Below are positions 17,739-27,200 of a stretch of 64,000 nt of DNA, in pieces; the first letter of the stretch is position 1; every line of letters starts with the position of its first letter. Below the pieces are notes generated by a model, which was given only the letters and a program-made list of their open reading frames with translations, was not told where the DNA came from and searched no databases. Origin of the DNA: Acidobacteriota bacterium (GTDB lineage Bacteria; Acidobacteriota; Blastocatellia; UBA7656); assembly GCA_040754075.1 (NCBI GenBank), contig JBFMDH010000007.1, positions 62,001 to 126,000 on the forward strand, written 5' to 3'. Both the position numbers and the translations under genes were made by a program.

Positions 17739-18809
17739 CTACTTTTTGTTCGGGACTGCCGGAGTCGGTGTACTCGGCTTTGGCTGCTCCGGTGCAGGTT
17801 TCGCGGCGCTCGGTTGTGCGGTGGTTGGCGTCGCTGTACCGCCCGGCAGTTCGCCGGGTTTCTTATCGCCAAGTGATTTGATATAAGCGATGAGTTGCAA
17901 TAATTGTTCTTCGCTCACCAAACCTTGAAAAGTCGGCATCACCGGGTCATATCCCGCGACGATTTTAGCGCGTGGATTGACAATCGATTCGCGAACATAA
18001 TTTTCATCAATCGTCACCGTGCCACCGGCTTGTAAGGCTTCCGATTTTCCGAATCGCCCTTCAAGCGCCGGGCCGCGTCCCGATTGATCGGTTTTATGGC
18101 AGGAATTGCAAGCCAGTTGCGAAAATAATTTTTCACCATTTGAAGCAAGCGACCCGCCACCTGCGCCACCGCTGAGCCAGGCTTGATATTCAGCCGGTTC
18201 CTGGACAATCACATAACCGATCATTCCGGAATGTTTGGTGCCGCAATATTCGGCGCAATAGAGTTCATACTTTCCGGTTTTAATCGGCTCCCACCAGATG
18301 CTGGTCAATTTTCCGGGAACCACGTCGGCTTTAACGCGAAACGCCGGAACGAAGAGGCTGTGAATCACATCTTCGGTGCCCATCGTCAATTTAATGCGGC
18401 GACCGAGCGGCACGTGAAGTTCATTGATTTCGCGCTGCCCGTCCGGGTGCTGAAATTTCCACATCCATTGTTTGCCGACGACATAAATATCGAGCGGGTC
18501 TGTCGGTTGACGAAACACCGTGAAATAGACGCTTGCGCCCCACCAGAAAATCACCATCACGATGGCGAACGGAATGCCTATCCACAGAGCTTCGAGTTTA
18601 TGCGAACCTTCGATTGAATCCGGGTATTCGTCATCCGAACGCCGACGATAGCGCATCGCAAAATAGAAGATGGTTAAACTGATGGCAACGCCGAAAAAAA
18701 TTGTCAGCGAAACCAAAAAGACATATAACCAATCCACCGTTTCGGCTACCGAAGAGCCTTGCTCCGGCGCGAAGGGAATCCAATTTTCCAGCAATAAAAA
18801 TAAAAACAT
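17739..18809 (-). CDS. ctaC: Cytochrome c oxidase subunit II with fused cytochrome c (caa3 type)
   Basis: A 356-residue protein. Two N-terminal membrane helices (about residues 26-50 and 73-93) precede the CuA domain with GKQWMWKFQHPDGQREINEL and the copper motif CAEYCGTKHSGM. A cytochrome c domain (about residues 215-310) carries the heme site CNSCH and probable axial Met in DPVMPTFQG. The last 45 residues are a Pro/Thr/Ala-rich tail. The fused heme makes this a caa3 oxidase that can take electrons directly from the upstream alternative complex III. Located between sco and ctaD, in transcription order. Confidence 0.95.
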   Translation of the reverse strand: MFLFLLLENWIPFAPEQGSSVAETVDWLYVFLVSLTIFFGVAISLTIFYFAMRYRRRSDDEYPDSIEGSHKLEALWIGIPFAIVMVIFWWGASVYFTVFRQPTDPLDIYVVGKQWMWKFQHPDGQREINELHVPLGRRIKLTMGTEDVIHSLFVPAFRVKADVVPGKLTSIWWEPIKTGKYELYCAEYCGTKHSGMIGYVIVQEPAEYQAWLSGGAGGGSLASNGEKLFSQLACNSCHKTDQSGRGPALEGRFGKSEALQAGGTVTIDENYVRESIVNPRAKIVAGYDPVMPTFQGLVSEEQLLQLIAYIKSLGDKKPGELPGGTATPTTAQPSAAKPAPEQPKPSTPTPAVPNKK

Positions 18810-18905
18810 AGTCTTGAGCGTTACTGCATACCTTTGAGGTTTACCTATACTCTGTGATTACCCGCAGCAGCAATTCACCCGAAATTCGCCAGCGGATAAA
18901 ATCAT

Positions 18906-19754
18906 TTAAACGATTGCCAGGTGCCTGCGACGTCGCATAAAGAAAATCAAAACGGCAACGCCGACGAAGGTCACTCCGCCAAGCAGCCTGATGATATTCA
19001 TAATCACCACGCCATATTTGCCGGTTGCCGGGTCATAGTGAAAACAGAATAGATAAAATTGATCGACCGCCGTACCGATTTTTCCTTCTGAGGCTTCGAC
19101 GAGTCCCAATTTCAAATCTCTCGGTGAATATTCAATGCCGTAAAAATATTTCGACAACTTGCCCTGCGGCGTCAGCACCATAATGGCGCTCGCATGGATG
19201 TATTGTTGCGACGCTTCGTCCCAGCGATAGTTGAAACCGACGGTATCTGCCAGGGCTTTCACCGACGCTTCTTCACCGGTCAAAAAATGCCAGCCATTTT
19301 CCGTGCCTTTACGGTTATAACGTTCCAGATACGCCTGTTTTTTGGCATTGGCGGTTTCCGGTAAATCTCTGGGGTCAAAGCTCACGGCGACGACCTCGAA
19401 TTCTTTCCCGGCATCAAACGACAGAGTTTTCAAACTTCCGGCAACGCCATTGAGTATCTGATTGCAAAGCATCGGACAGGTGTAATAGACCAGCGCCAGC
19501 ACCACCGGACGCTTGCCGAAATAATCGCCAAGACGCACGGCTTTACCCTGTTCATCACGCAACGGCAAATCGAGCGGCACCTGGGTATCCAGCCGCTGCT
19601 CGATAGTGATGTCCTGCAACTGACCGGGCACCTGCCCATCGCGCATCGGTTGGGTTTCCGGCGGCGAAAATGGCGACCGTTGGGCAAAAGACCAAACCGG
19701 AAAGGCAAAAAGCAAAAAGCAAAAGGCAAAAGGCAAAAGGGATTTATGAATCAT
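18906..19754 (-). CDS. SCO1/SenC-family copper chaperone with C-terminal membrane anchor
   Basis: A 282-residue protein from the ATG at 19754 (AAGGGGG upstream); longer frames to 19829 lack a signal peptide. The signal peptide core is PFAFCFLLFAF, encoded by TTTTGCC-type heptamers. The thioredoxin-like domain (about residues 65-235) has the copper ligands CPMLC and a conserved distal His in QYIHASAIMVL. A final hydrophobic helix (about residues 250-272) ends in RRRRH. SCO proteins load the CuA site of subunit II, encoded next. The C-terminal anchor differs from mitochondrial SCO, which is anchored N-terminally. Confidence 0.92.
   Translation of the reverse strand: MIHKSLLPFAFCFLLFAFPVWSFAQRSPFSPPETQPMRDGQVPGQLQDITIEQRLDTQVPLDLPLRDEQGKAVRLGDYFGKRPVVLALVYYTCPMLCNQILNGVAGSLKTLSFDAGKEFEVVAVSFDPRDLPETANAKKQAYLERYNRKGTENGWHFLTGEEASVKALADTVGFNYRWDEASQQYIHASAIMVLTPQGKLSKYFYGIEYSPRDLKLGLVEASEGKIGTAVDQFYLFCFHYDPATGKYGVVIMNIIRLLGGVTFVGVAVLIFFMRRRRHLAIV
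19701..19741. repeat. (GGCAAAA)n heptamer array inside the Sco signal peptide
   Basis: Five to six units GGCAAAA/AGCAAAA in tandem. Because 7 and 3 are coprime, three units encode a 7-residue period (PFAFCLL type), which here forms the hydrophobic core of the Sco signal peptide. A matching array lies in the actE signal peptide. Confidence 0.85.
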
Positions 19755-19850
19755 TTTTCCCCCTTTTGAACTGCTTAATTTGCTTGTGCCGATGAAATGC
19801 TCCTGTCTACTTCTCATATCAAATAACAACCTTCAAATAATTGTGCCCGT

Positions 19851-20297
19851 CTACTTTTTACCTTCTTCCCGGTGCGGGATACCTTTTTCGAGCAGCTTTT
19901 TCTGAGCTTCTTCAATGGGAATGCTCACAATGCCCTGCTCTTTGTTGACCCAATTGTAGCCTTCGAGTCTTTGGCTTTCTTTTTCACGGAAGTCCGTTAA
20001 ATCAGGAACCGGGGTGGTCTGAAGTCGCGGTTCGGGAAACATCTGTTCCGGCTTCGTCTTTTCGGCGCGACCGCGATCAAGCAGCGTTGAAGGCAACTCG
20101 CGTCGTTCAATGCGCACTTCACGCCCGGTGAAATATTTAAACATGCCAAAGACGATGGCAGCCGATATGATCACCAGGGCAATCAGGTGCAGAACAAATT
20201 TCCCAATCCCCGACAAACTCAAATCCGACTCTTCGTGTGAGACCCCGACATTATGAATATAAGAAACGTCCGGGGTTTCATCGTGTTCGTGTGTCAT
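19851..20297 (-). CDS. Single-helix membrane protein of the ACIII/caa3 cluster
   Basis: A 148-residue protein starting at ATG 20297 after AAGGAGG; one base overlaps the actF stop (TGATG). A His/Asp/Glu-rich N-terminus leads to one membrane helix at about residues 33-55 (FVLHLIALVIISAAIVFGMF). The soluble part ends with YNWVNKEQGIVSIPIEEA. This ending, a Tyr-x-Trp followed by IVSIPI and a helix, recurs in small proteins next to cytochrome oxidase genes in several phyla. Likely an oxidase or complex III assembly or linker factor. Not a characterised subunit; role inferred from position. Confidence 0.75.
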   Translation of the reverse strand: MTHEHDETPDVSYIHNVGVSHEESDLSLSGIGKFVLHLIALVIISAAIVFGMFKYFTGREVRIERRELPSTLLDRGRAEKTKPEQMFPEPRLQTTPVPDLTDFREKESQRLEGYNWVNKEQGIVSIPIEEAQKKLLEKGIPHREEGKK

Positions 20298-21505
20298 CAA
20301 TGACCTCCTTCCCCTTCACCAATCGCGCCATCAAGTTCCGGGTCATTAATCGGAAGCAACGGGCGCTTTTTCAATTCATTAATAAAATACCAGAGCCAGA
20401 TGCCACCGACGCCTATGGGTAAAACGATATCCATCCAACTGAAACTGAAACTCGCGTTATGCCCGCCTTCGCCGTGGGTGACGTGCGGCCCAATGAGCCA
20501 GTACAAATCAACATAGCGCATCACAACCACCAGCAAGGCGACCGAAACCAGTATGCGCGGATTGCGATTGGCTTTTCTCGGCAGCAACAGAAAAAACGGC
20601 AGAGCGAAATGAAAGAGAATGATGGCACCCGCCAACATTTTCCAGAGACCATGCAGACGATTGATATACCAGGGGATTTCTTCGGGTAAATTGCCCGACC
20701 AGATAATCAGAAACTGAGAGAATGAAAAGTACGCCCACAACAAAACGAAGGCAAGCATCAATTTGCCGAGGTCGTTTAAATGTCTTCCGGCAATCACTTC
20801 ATTCATCGGTTTGAAATTCGCCAGGAAAACAATCATGGTGATGATGAACGCCATCGCCGAAAGCGCCTGCCCGCCCATAAACAGAATACCGAAGATGGTT
20901 GAAACCCAGTGCGGGTCTAGCGACATCAACCAATCAATCGACGCGAAGGTCATGGTTGCGCCAAGCAACACCAGGCTTGGACCACTGAGGTCTTGCATCT
21001 TGCTCTTTTCGGCTTTCGGGTCGGTGGATTCGTCCTGCTGTTTCGACCATTTATTCAACAGGTACGAAATTACAAACCACACCAAAAAGTAGATGGCGGC
21101 GCGAGCTAAGAAAAACGGAATATTCAGGTAGCCTTTTTTAGCTGATAATACCGCATCGGCATTGACCACCTCGGTATGTGTCCAGGTAAACAATGAATGC
21201 AATCCGAAAATTATCGGGATGAATAAAATCAAGGTGAGCGGGAAAGTCCGGGTTGCCGATTCCAGAATGCGGCGAATGACGATGCCCCACGCGCCGCCCG
21301 ATAAATGTTGAATCATTAAAATGGCGAAACAACCAAGCGAGATTCCCAGCCAGTATATGTATCCTAAAAGATAGGAGCGAAAGAACTGATCTTTATTGAT
21401 AAAAAAACCGACAGCAGCCAAAGCCAGTCCGATGACGCCAACGATGAGGGCGCGTTGTTTTAAACGGTCGAGTTCAGGCGGCGCTGTATAGGCAGCATCC
21501 ATCAT
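20297..21505 (-). CDS. actF: Alternative complex III subunit ActF (NrfD-like quinol-binding subunit)
   Basis: A 402-residue integral membrane protein with about ten helices, related to ActC and NrfD (motifs ASIDWLMSLDPHWVSTIFGI and WAYFSFSQFLIIWSGNLPEE). In the Rhodothermus and Flavobacterium complex, ActF is the second large membrane subunit and carries a proposed proton path. AAGGAG precedes the ATG, which overlaps the actE stop. It is followed directly by the one-helix gene. Membership in the complex is secure from order and motif. Confidence 0.93.
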   Translation of the reverse strand: MMDAAYTAPPELDRLKQRALIVGVIGLALAAVGFFINKDQFFRSYLLGYIYWLGISLGCFAILMIQHLSGGAWGIVIRRILESATRTFPLTLILFIPIIFGLHSLFTWTHTEVVNADAVLSAKKGYLNIPFFLARAAIYFLVWFVISYLLNKWSKQQDESTDPKAEKSKMQDLSGPSLVLLGATMTFASIDWLMSLDPHWVSTIFGILFMGGQALSAMAFIITMIVFLANFKPMNEVIAGRHLNDLGKLMLAFVLLWAYFSFSQFLIIWSGNLPEEIPWYINRLHGLWKMLAGAIILFHFALPFFLLLPRKANRNPRILVSVALLVVVMRYVDLYWLIGPHVTHGEGGHNASFSFSWMDIVLPIGVGGIWLWYFINELKKRPLLPINDPELDGAIGEGEGGH

Positions 21506-22188
21506 TGATGAGAATCTCCTTTTCCTTCTTTTTGTCCGGCGGCTTCATTGCTTGGCAATTTGGTTTTCTGCTCTCCGGTGAGTTCATCCTGTTTGGTATT
21601 CTGGCTGAGTTGCAAAGCGCGAATGTAAGCCACAATCAGCCAGCGGTCACGTGGTTGAACCTGTGCCGCATAATCGGGCATCGCGCCAAACCCTTTGGTA
21701 ATCACGTCGAAGATGTAACCGGCAGGCGCATTGCGCAATCGGTCGGAATGAAAAGTCGGCGGTTGTTTATAACCGCGTTTGACGACCATCCCCTGCCCTG
21801 AGCCGGTGCGGTCGTGACATACCGAACAATAAATATTGAATCGTTCTTCGCCGCGTTTTAAATCCTCTGCCTTGACCTCGAAAGGAAAGGTGTTGGAAAA
21901 CCCTGTAAATTCGGCTGCGCCCTGAGGCGGGCTGGGGTTGCCGGGTTCATCGGATTTGCCTGTATAAAAAAGCCTGTCATCTTTCAAATGACCGCGCGCG
22001 ACGGTGTTTGCCGGAATCGGTCGCGATGCCGACTGGTCGAATTTGAACCCGTCGAGATTGCTCTTCTCATAAATCTCGTATTTCGGCTGGTCGTGCATAT
22101 CCTGCCGACAAGCCGCTGAGAAAAAGGCAAGAGGCAAAAGGCAAAAGGCAAAAGGCAAAAATCTTTTTTTAGTTAATAATATTTTCAT
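21502..22188 (-). CDS. actE: Alternative complex III subunit ActE (monoheme cytochrome c lipoprotein)
   Basis: About 228 residues from the ATG at 22188; the start is uncertain because only a weak AAGG precedes it. The signal sequence ends in a lipobox, LAFFSAAC, so the mature protein should be lipid-anchored. Its hydrophobic core PFAFCLLPLAF is encoded by TTTTGCC heptamers. One heme site, CSVCHDRTGSGQGM, with probable axial Met in GAMPDYA. ActE probably passes electrons from ActA to the cytochrome c domain of the oxidase. Overlaps the start of actF by four bases. Confidence 0.92.
   Translation of the reverse strand: MKILLTKKRFLPFAFCLLPLAFFSAACRQDMHDQPKYEIYEKSNLDGFKFDQSASRPIPANTVARGHLKDDRLFYTGKSDEPGNPSPPQGAAEFTGFSNTFPFEVKAEDLKRGEERFNIYCSVCHDRTGSGQGMVVKRGYKQPPTFHSDRLRNAPAGYIFDVITKGFGAMPDYAAQVQPRDRWLIVAYIRALQLSQNTKQDELTGEQKTKLPSNEAAGQKEGKGDSHQ
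22121..22161. repeat. (GGCAAAA)n heptamer array inside the ActE signal peptide
   Basis: About five units of GGCAAAA with one GGCAAGA variant. Same unit and reading phase as the array in sco about 2.4 kb away, again forming the hydrophobic core of a signal peptide. Confidence 0.85.
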
Positions 22189-22241
22189 CACCTTAATTCG
22201 TTTGTTGCGAAGCCCCGCAACCGACTGCCGGTTATTGATGC

Positions 22242-22793
22242 CTACCAATCGACAACCGAAACTTCCAGAGCCTTGAAACCATTTAGAAATTTCAACACTT
22301 CGTCTTTATTAAATTTCTGGTCGTAACATTCGACCAACAGAAAGAAATGATTGCGGCTGGCGCGTTCAAACCCCGGCGCATTAAAAATCGGATGATGCGG
22401 GCGCGGCAGTCCGTTTAAACCGAGCATACCGAAAACCGCCGCCAGCGAGGCTCCGAGAATCGTTGTTTCAAAAGTCACCGGCACAAACGAAGGCCAACTG
22501 TGAAAAGGACGCCCGCCAATGTTCAGCGAATAATCAATCACCTGGGTGTAGTATTGCAGCGCATAACCCGCAAGCCCGCCGATGATGCCGCCAAGCAGGA
22601 CGATGAGCGGCAAGCGTCCGCGATGCGGGCTGACCGCTTCGCTGACTTCTTCAATCGGATAAGGCGTATAGGCTTCGATGCGGCGATACCCCGCTTCATA
22701 AGTGGCTTTGGTTGCCGCTAACAAATCCTGCGGATTATCGAACTCGGCAATTACCCCGTAAACTTCGGGCTTTTTTCTAGCAAAGAGCGCCAT
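22242..22793 (-). CDS. actD: Alternative complex III subunit ActD (DUF3341)
   Basis: A 183-residue protein with two central membrane helices (about residues 60-80 and 100-125) and a soluble N-terminal part containing GVIAEFDNPQDLL and ATYEAGYRRIEAYTPYPIEE. These are the hallmarks of DUF3341. The C-terminus ends in KALEVSVVDW. ActD has no cofactor and packs against ActC in solved structures. Its ATG overlaps the actC stop (TAATG), with AAGGAGGAG just upstream, so coupling is likely. Confidence 0.93.
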   Translation of the reverse strand: MALFARKKPEVYGVIAEFDNPQDLLAATKATYEAGYRRIEAYTPYPIEEVSEAVSPHRGRLPLIVLLGGIIGGLAGYALQYYTQVIDYSLNIGGRPFHSWPSFVPVTFETTILGASLAAVFGMLGLNGLPRPHHPIFNAPGFERASRNHFFLLVECYDQKFNKDEVLKFLNGFKALEVSVVDW

Positions 22794-24181
22794 TAAGCGT
22801 GCTCCTCCTTAACCTTGGATTCCGGCAACAGGGTTCGCATTTCAAAAATGGAAATCACCGGCACAAATCGCACAAACAGGAACATCAAGGCAGCAAACAG
22901 ACCGATTGTTCCGATGAACATTGAAAAATCGACATGCGTCGGTTTATAAATCGCCCACGAAGACGGCAGAAAATCTCTGTGCAAACTGGTTACGATGATG
23001 ACAAAACGTTCGAGCCACATACCGGCACTGACGACCAGCGAAACCACAAACAAGATCGGCACGCTGTGACGCGCCTTGCGGAACCATAGCACCTGCGGCA
23101 CCAGCGCATTGCATAAAATCAACAACCAGTATGACCAGCCATAGGGTCCCGTCATGCGATTTAAAATCATAAACCGCTCATATTCGTTGCCGCTGTAATA
23201 AGCCATAAAGGCTTCCATCATGTAGCCGTAACAAACAATCAATCCCGTAGCCAGCATGATTTTCGCCATGTTTCTCAAGTGACGCATGGTGATGAAATCT
23301 TCGAGTCCGTAATATTTTCTGAGCGGAATCGAAATCGTCAGCACCATCGCAAAGCCTGCGTAAATTGCTCCCGCAACGAAATAGGGTGGAAACACCGTCG
23401 CGTGCCAACCGGGTATGATGCCAACCGCGAAGTCGAAACTGACGATAGTGTGAACCGAAAGCACCAATGGCGTCGAAAGTCCCGCAAGCAACAGATAAGC
23501 GGTTTCATAACGATGCCAGTGACGCGCGCTGCCGCGCCATCCCATCGCCAGCGTTCCGTAAATCACCCTTGCGGTTTTGCTTTTCGCGCGATCCCGCAGA
23601 GTTGCCAGGTCAGGAATCAACCCGACAAACCAGAACAACGCAGACACCGTCGCATAAGTGGAAACCGCGAACACGTCCCAGAGCAAGGGGCTGCGGAAGT
23701 TGGGCCACATCCCCATAGTGTTCGGATAAGGAAAAAGCCAATAATCCAACCACGGGCGACCGGTGTGCAGCGCCGGATAAAGACCTGCACAGGCTACTGC
23801 AAACAGCGTCATCGCTTCCGCAAAACGGTTAATCGAAGTGCGCCACTTCTGGCGAAACAGCAGAAGGATTGCGGAAATCAACGTGCCGGCGTGACCGATA
23901 CCAATCCACCAGACAAAGTTGATAATGTCGAATGCCCAACCCACAGGGTTATTGTTTCCCCAGACGCCTGTGCCTTTTAAGAAAAGTACCGCCAGCGCAT
24001 AAAGCAACAACATCACCAGCGCAAAAGAAATGCCAAAACCGATGAACCAACCGATTGGCGTTTTGCGGGTCAAAGCAAGATGACTGATTTTGTCGGTGAT
24101 TGACCCGAAGGTATATCCCGGTTGCAACACCGGATTCTGGGTTAGCTCTTGCGGCTTCTCTTGTTCAATGTTTGTACTCAT
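22793..24181 (-). CDS. actC: Alternative complex III subunit ActC (NrfD-like quinol oxidation subunit)
   Basis: A 462-residue integral membrane protein with about ten helices; ATG at 24181 is preferred over the TTG at 24184. Contains the NrfD/PsrC signature region NFVWWIGIGHAGTLISAILLL and HTIVSFDFAVGIIPGWH. In known complexes ActC carries the main quinol site, next to the Fe-S subunit ActB, which is encoded just upstream. It feeds electrons to the iron-sulfur chain and may contribute to proton translocation. Confidence 0.95.
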   Translation of the reverse strand: MSTNIEQEKPQELTQNPVLQPGYTFGSITDKISHLALTRKTPIGWFIGFGISFALVMLLLYALAVLFLKGTGVWGNNNPVGWAFDIINFVWWIGIGHAGTLISAILLLFRQKWRTSINRFAEAMTLFAVACAGLYPALHTGRPWLDYWLFPYPNTMGMWPNFRSPLLWDVFAVSTYATVSALFWFVGLIPDLATLRDRAKSKTARVIYGTLAMGWRGSARHWHRYETAYLLLAGLSTPLVLSVHTIVSFDFAVGIIPGWHATVFPPYFVAGAIYAGFAMVLTISIPLRKYYGLEDFITMRHLRNMAKIMLATGLIVCYGYMMEAFMAYYSGNEYERFMILNRMTGPYGWSYWLLILCNALVPQVLWFRKARHSVPILFVVSLVVSAGMWLERFVIIVTSLHRDFLPSSWAIYKPTHVDFSMFIGTIGLFAALMFLFVRFVPVISIFEMRTLLPESKVKEEHA

Positions 24182-24208
24182 CAACTATTCAACCTTCAAT
24201 CTATGTGT

Positions 24209-27200
24209 TTAACCGTGTTGCTCCGTGCCCGACCCGGCTTTCTTCAATTCAGGATTCGGGTTTCGCACTTCCGCTAAGTAAGTGGTGCGCGGTCTTGTAT
24301 TCAATTCGCCAAGCAGTGAAAAGTTTCTCGGTTCGGCTTGCAATTTTGCGACGCGACTCGCCGGGTCGTTCAAATCGCCAAAGATAATCGCGTCCGCCGG
24401 GCAGGTCTGCTGACAAGCGGTTTTGATTTCTCCATCAACAATCGGACGGTCGCCTTTTCCGGCTTCAATTTTCACTTCCTGAATGCGCTGAACACAGTAG
24501 CTGCATTTTTCCATCACCCCGCGCGAGCGCACGCTGACATTAGGGTTGCGTTGCATCTTTAAACTCTCGGTGACGAAATCCTGATAGAGAAAGAAATTGA
24601 AGCGCCGCACTTTGTATGGGCAGTTGTTGGCGCAATAGCGGGTTCCGACGCAGCGGTTATAAACCATGTCGTTGAGACCTTCGGCACTGTGCGTTGTCGC
24701 AGCAACCGGACAAACGACTTCACAAGGCGCTGTTTCGCAATGCTGACACGGCAATGGTTGGAAATAAAATTCCGGGTCGTTGACAAAATCTCTATCGCTT
24801 TCCTGATGCCCTTTGAAATAGCGGTCAACCCTGAGCCAGTGCATTTCGCGACCAACCAAGACCTGCTCTTTACCAACCACCGGAATATTATTTTCCGACT
24901 GACAGGCGACCACACAGGCATTGCAACCGACACAATTATTCAGGTCAATCGCCATGCCCCATTTGTGCCCGGGGTATTCGTAATTCGGATAAAGCGTCAT
25001 ATCCGCCGGAGGATTTTCGACGCGCTCTTTGGCATATTCGGGATGTTTGAGGTATTCATCAAGCGTCGCATCGCGCACCAACTCGCGACCTTCCATCGCC
25101 CAGTGGTCTTGGGTGGTCGCCATTTTTTCGCTGCGTCCGGTCACCTGGTATTCGACCCCGACGGCGAACCACTGCGCGTTGCTTGAACGAATTATATATG
25201 CATTGAAGCCGACGCCTTCGCCTACTTTACCAATGCGCGTGCGTCCATAACCGAGATGCACGGTGATGGAATTGTGCGCGTGCCCCGGCATAATCCACAC
25301 CGGCGCATCAACCGTTCGCCCATCCAATTTCAAGGTGATGATTTCGCCGTTTGCCAAGCCTCGATTCTTAGCGGTTTCAGGACTGAGGTGCGCGGCATTG
25401 CCCCAGGTCAATTTGGTTAAAGGTTTGGGAAGTTCCTGCAACCAGCCGTTGTTTGCGAAACGCCCGTCATAAACGCTGGCATCCGGGCGGAAGACAATTT
25501 CCAAAGCGTCTTTCGGCGGCAGCGGTTGCGGATTGAGCGACACCCATCCGGTTTTTGCGGTAACGGTCTTTGCGGTTGCCGCGCTACCGGCAATGAAGCC
25601 ATCGTGCAACGCTTTGCGCCAGGCTTGTTCGGCGGCTTGCGAAGGGGTAGCGTCGGCGGTTGTCGAAGGCTGACCGACAGTTGAACCGGTCGCCGGTTGC
25701 GCAGCGGTTGCCGGTTGAGGCGCAGGTGGCGGCGGCGGCGTTTGAGAGGTATTCGCCGTAGCAGGTTTAGTTGATGCTGCCGCTGCCACTGCGGTTTTTT
25801 GAGTGGTCTGCGCGGCAGCGGATTTCGCTGTTGCAGTTTGCCCAGCGACGGGCGCGGCTTGTCCCTTGCTTAAACCTGCGATGCGCGAAAGCCAGTATTC
25901 ACGGACGATTTCATAACTCGACCGTTCCGGTCTATCGGTGAATGCGGCGAGCATTTCATGAAATGATTTGCTTTTATAAAGCGGTTCAATCAACGGCTGA
26001 ACGATGCTCGCCGTTCCATCAACGGTGCGCGCATCGCTCCACGCTTCCAGATAATGCGATTCGGAAATATGCCAGCGCGAATAGCCCGAGGTTTCGTTGT
26101 CATCAAGGTTGATATGGGCGGTGAAATTTACTTTTTTGAGCAACTCAACGAAATTCAAATCCGCCGGCGCATCATAAGCGGGATTGCCGCCAAGCATAAT
26201 GAGCGCATCAACTTTTCCGCCATTCACATCATTAGCAAGGTCTCTGATGGATTCAATGTGATCAAGGGTATTGAATTCGATGGGTTCAACAAATGTCAGA
26301 GTCGTCCCGATATTGCCAAGCAAGTTATTGATGGCGTAAGCCAGGGCGTGAACCATCGGCGGCTGTTCTTTTCCGGCAATCACCAGACTCTTGCCGTGCC
26401 GCTCTTTCAAATCCTTGACCATCGCGTTGATGAATTCACCGTGTCCGCTATCGCTTCCCCCTGTCACCCCTTCAACACCCAGTTTAGTTGCGACTTCGCG
26501 TGTGAAGGCTTCCATTTCGCAGGCTCTTACCGCCAAACGATGATCGGCTTTTGCGCCGGTATTGGTCGGACAGGTTTCAACCGCATAAAATCGGCTCATC
26601 GCTTTTTTGCCGTTTTGCAAGCGGCGGGTGTTGATGTAATCGCGAATGGATTTGAGGTTTGCCGGATGGCTAAAGAGAAAATCAGCGTCAAGCGATACCA
26701 CCACTTCGGCTTTATCGAAATGGTAAACCGGATCGACGGCTTCGCCGAAAACCATTTTCGCTCCGTTAATCGCATTGCTGTTATTGACCGGTTCCCAGGT
26801 ATGAACCTTCATTTTCGGGAAAGCGATTTGCAAATCTTTCAATTGCTGGGCAAGCGTTGGCGAGGCAATCTGTCCGGTGAGGATTCTCAGTCCTTCGCCC
26901 TGTTTGGCTTTTTGCGCTTCAACGATGGGTCTTAACGCGCCAAGGTAAGCCGACCAGGTTAAAATTTCTCCGACATTGGAAACAATCTGTGAGCGATCCG
27001 GGTCATAGAGATTTAAGACCGATGCCTGTTCAAAAATGCCCGCTGAACCCATATTGTGCGGGTGAATATCGTTGCCTTCGATTTTGGTCGGACGACCTTC
27101 GTGAGATTCGACGAGCAGACCACTGCCAACGCCTGAAAGCGACATGGCGGTGGCAAAGAATAGCGGTTTACCGGGAATCAAATCTTCCGGCAGGCTGATA

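Noticed and set aside
23279-23980. 233-residue frame antisense to actC
   Set aside because: Arg/Gln/His-rich composition typical of an antisense shadow; no domain or start site.
26054-26935. 293-residue open frame on the plus strand opposite actB
   Set aside because: It lies wholly antisense to a well-supported gene, has no ribosome site and shows no recognisable domain. Long antisense frames are common here because of codon bias.
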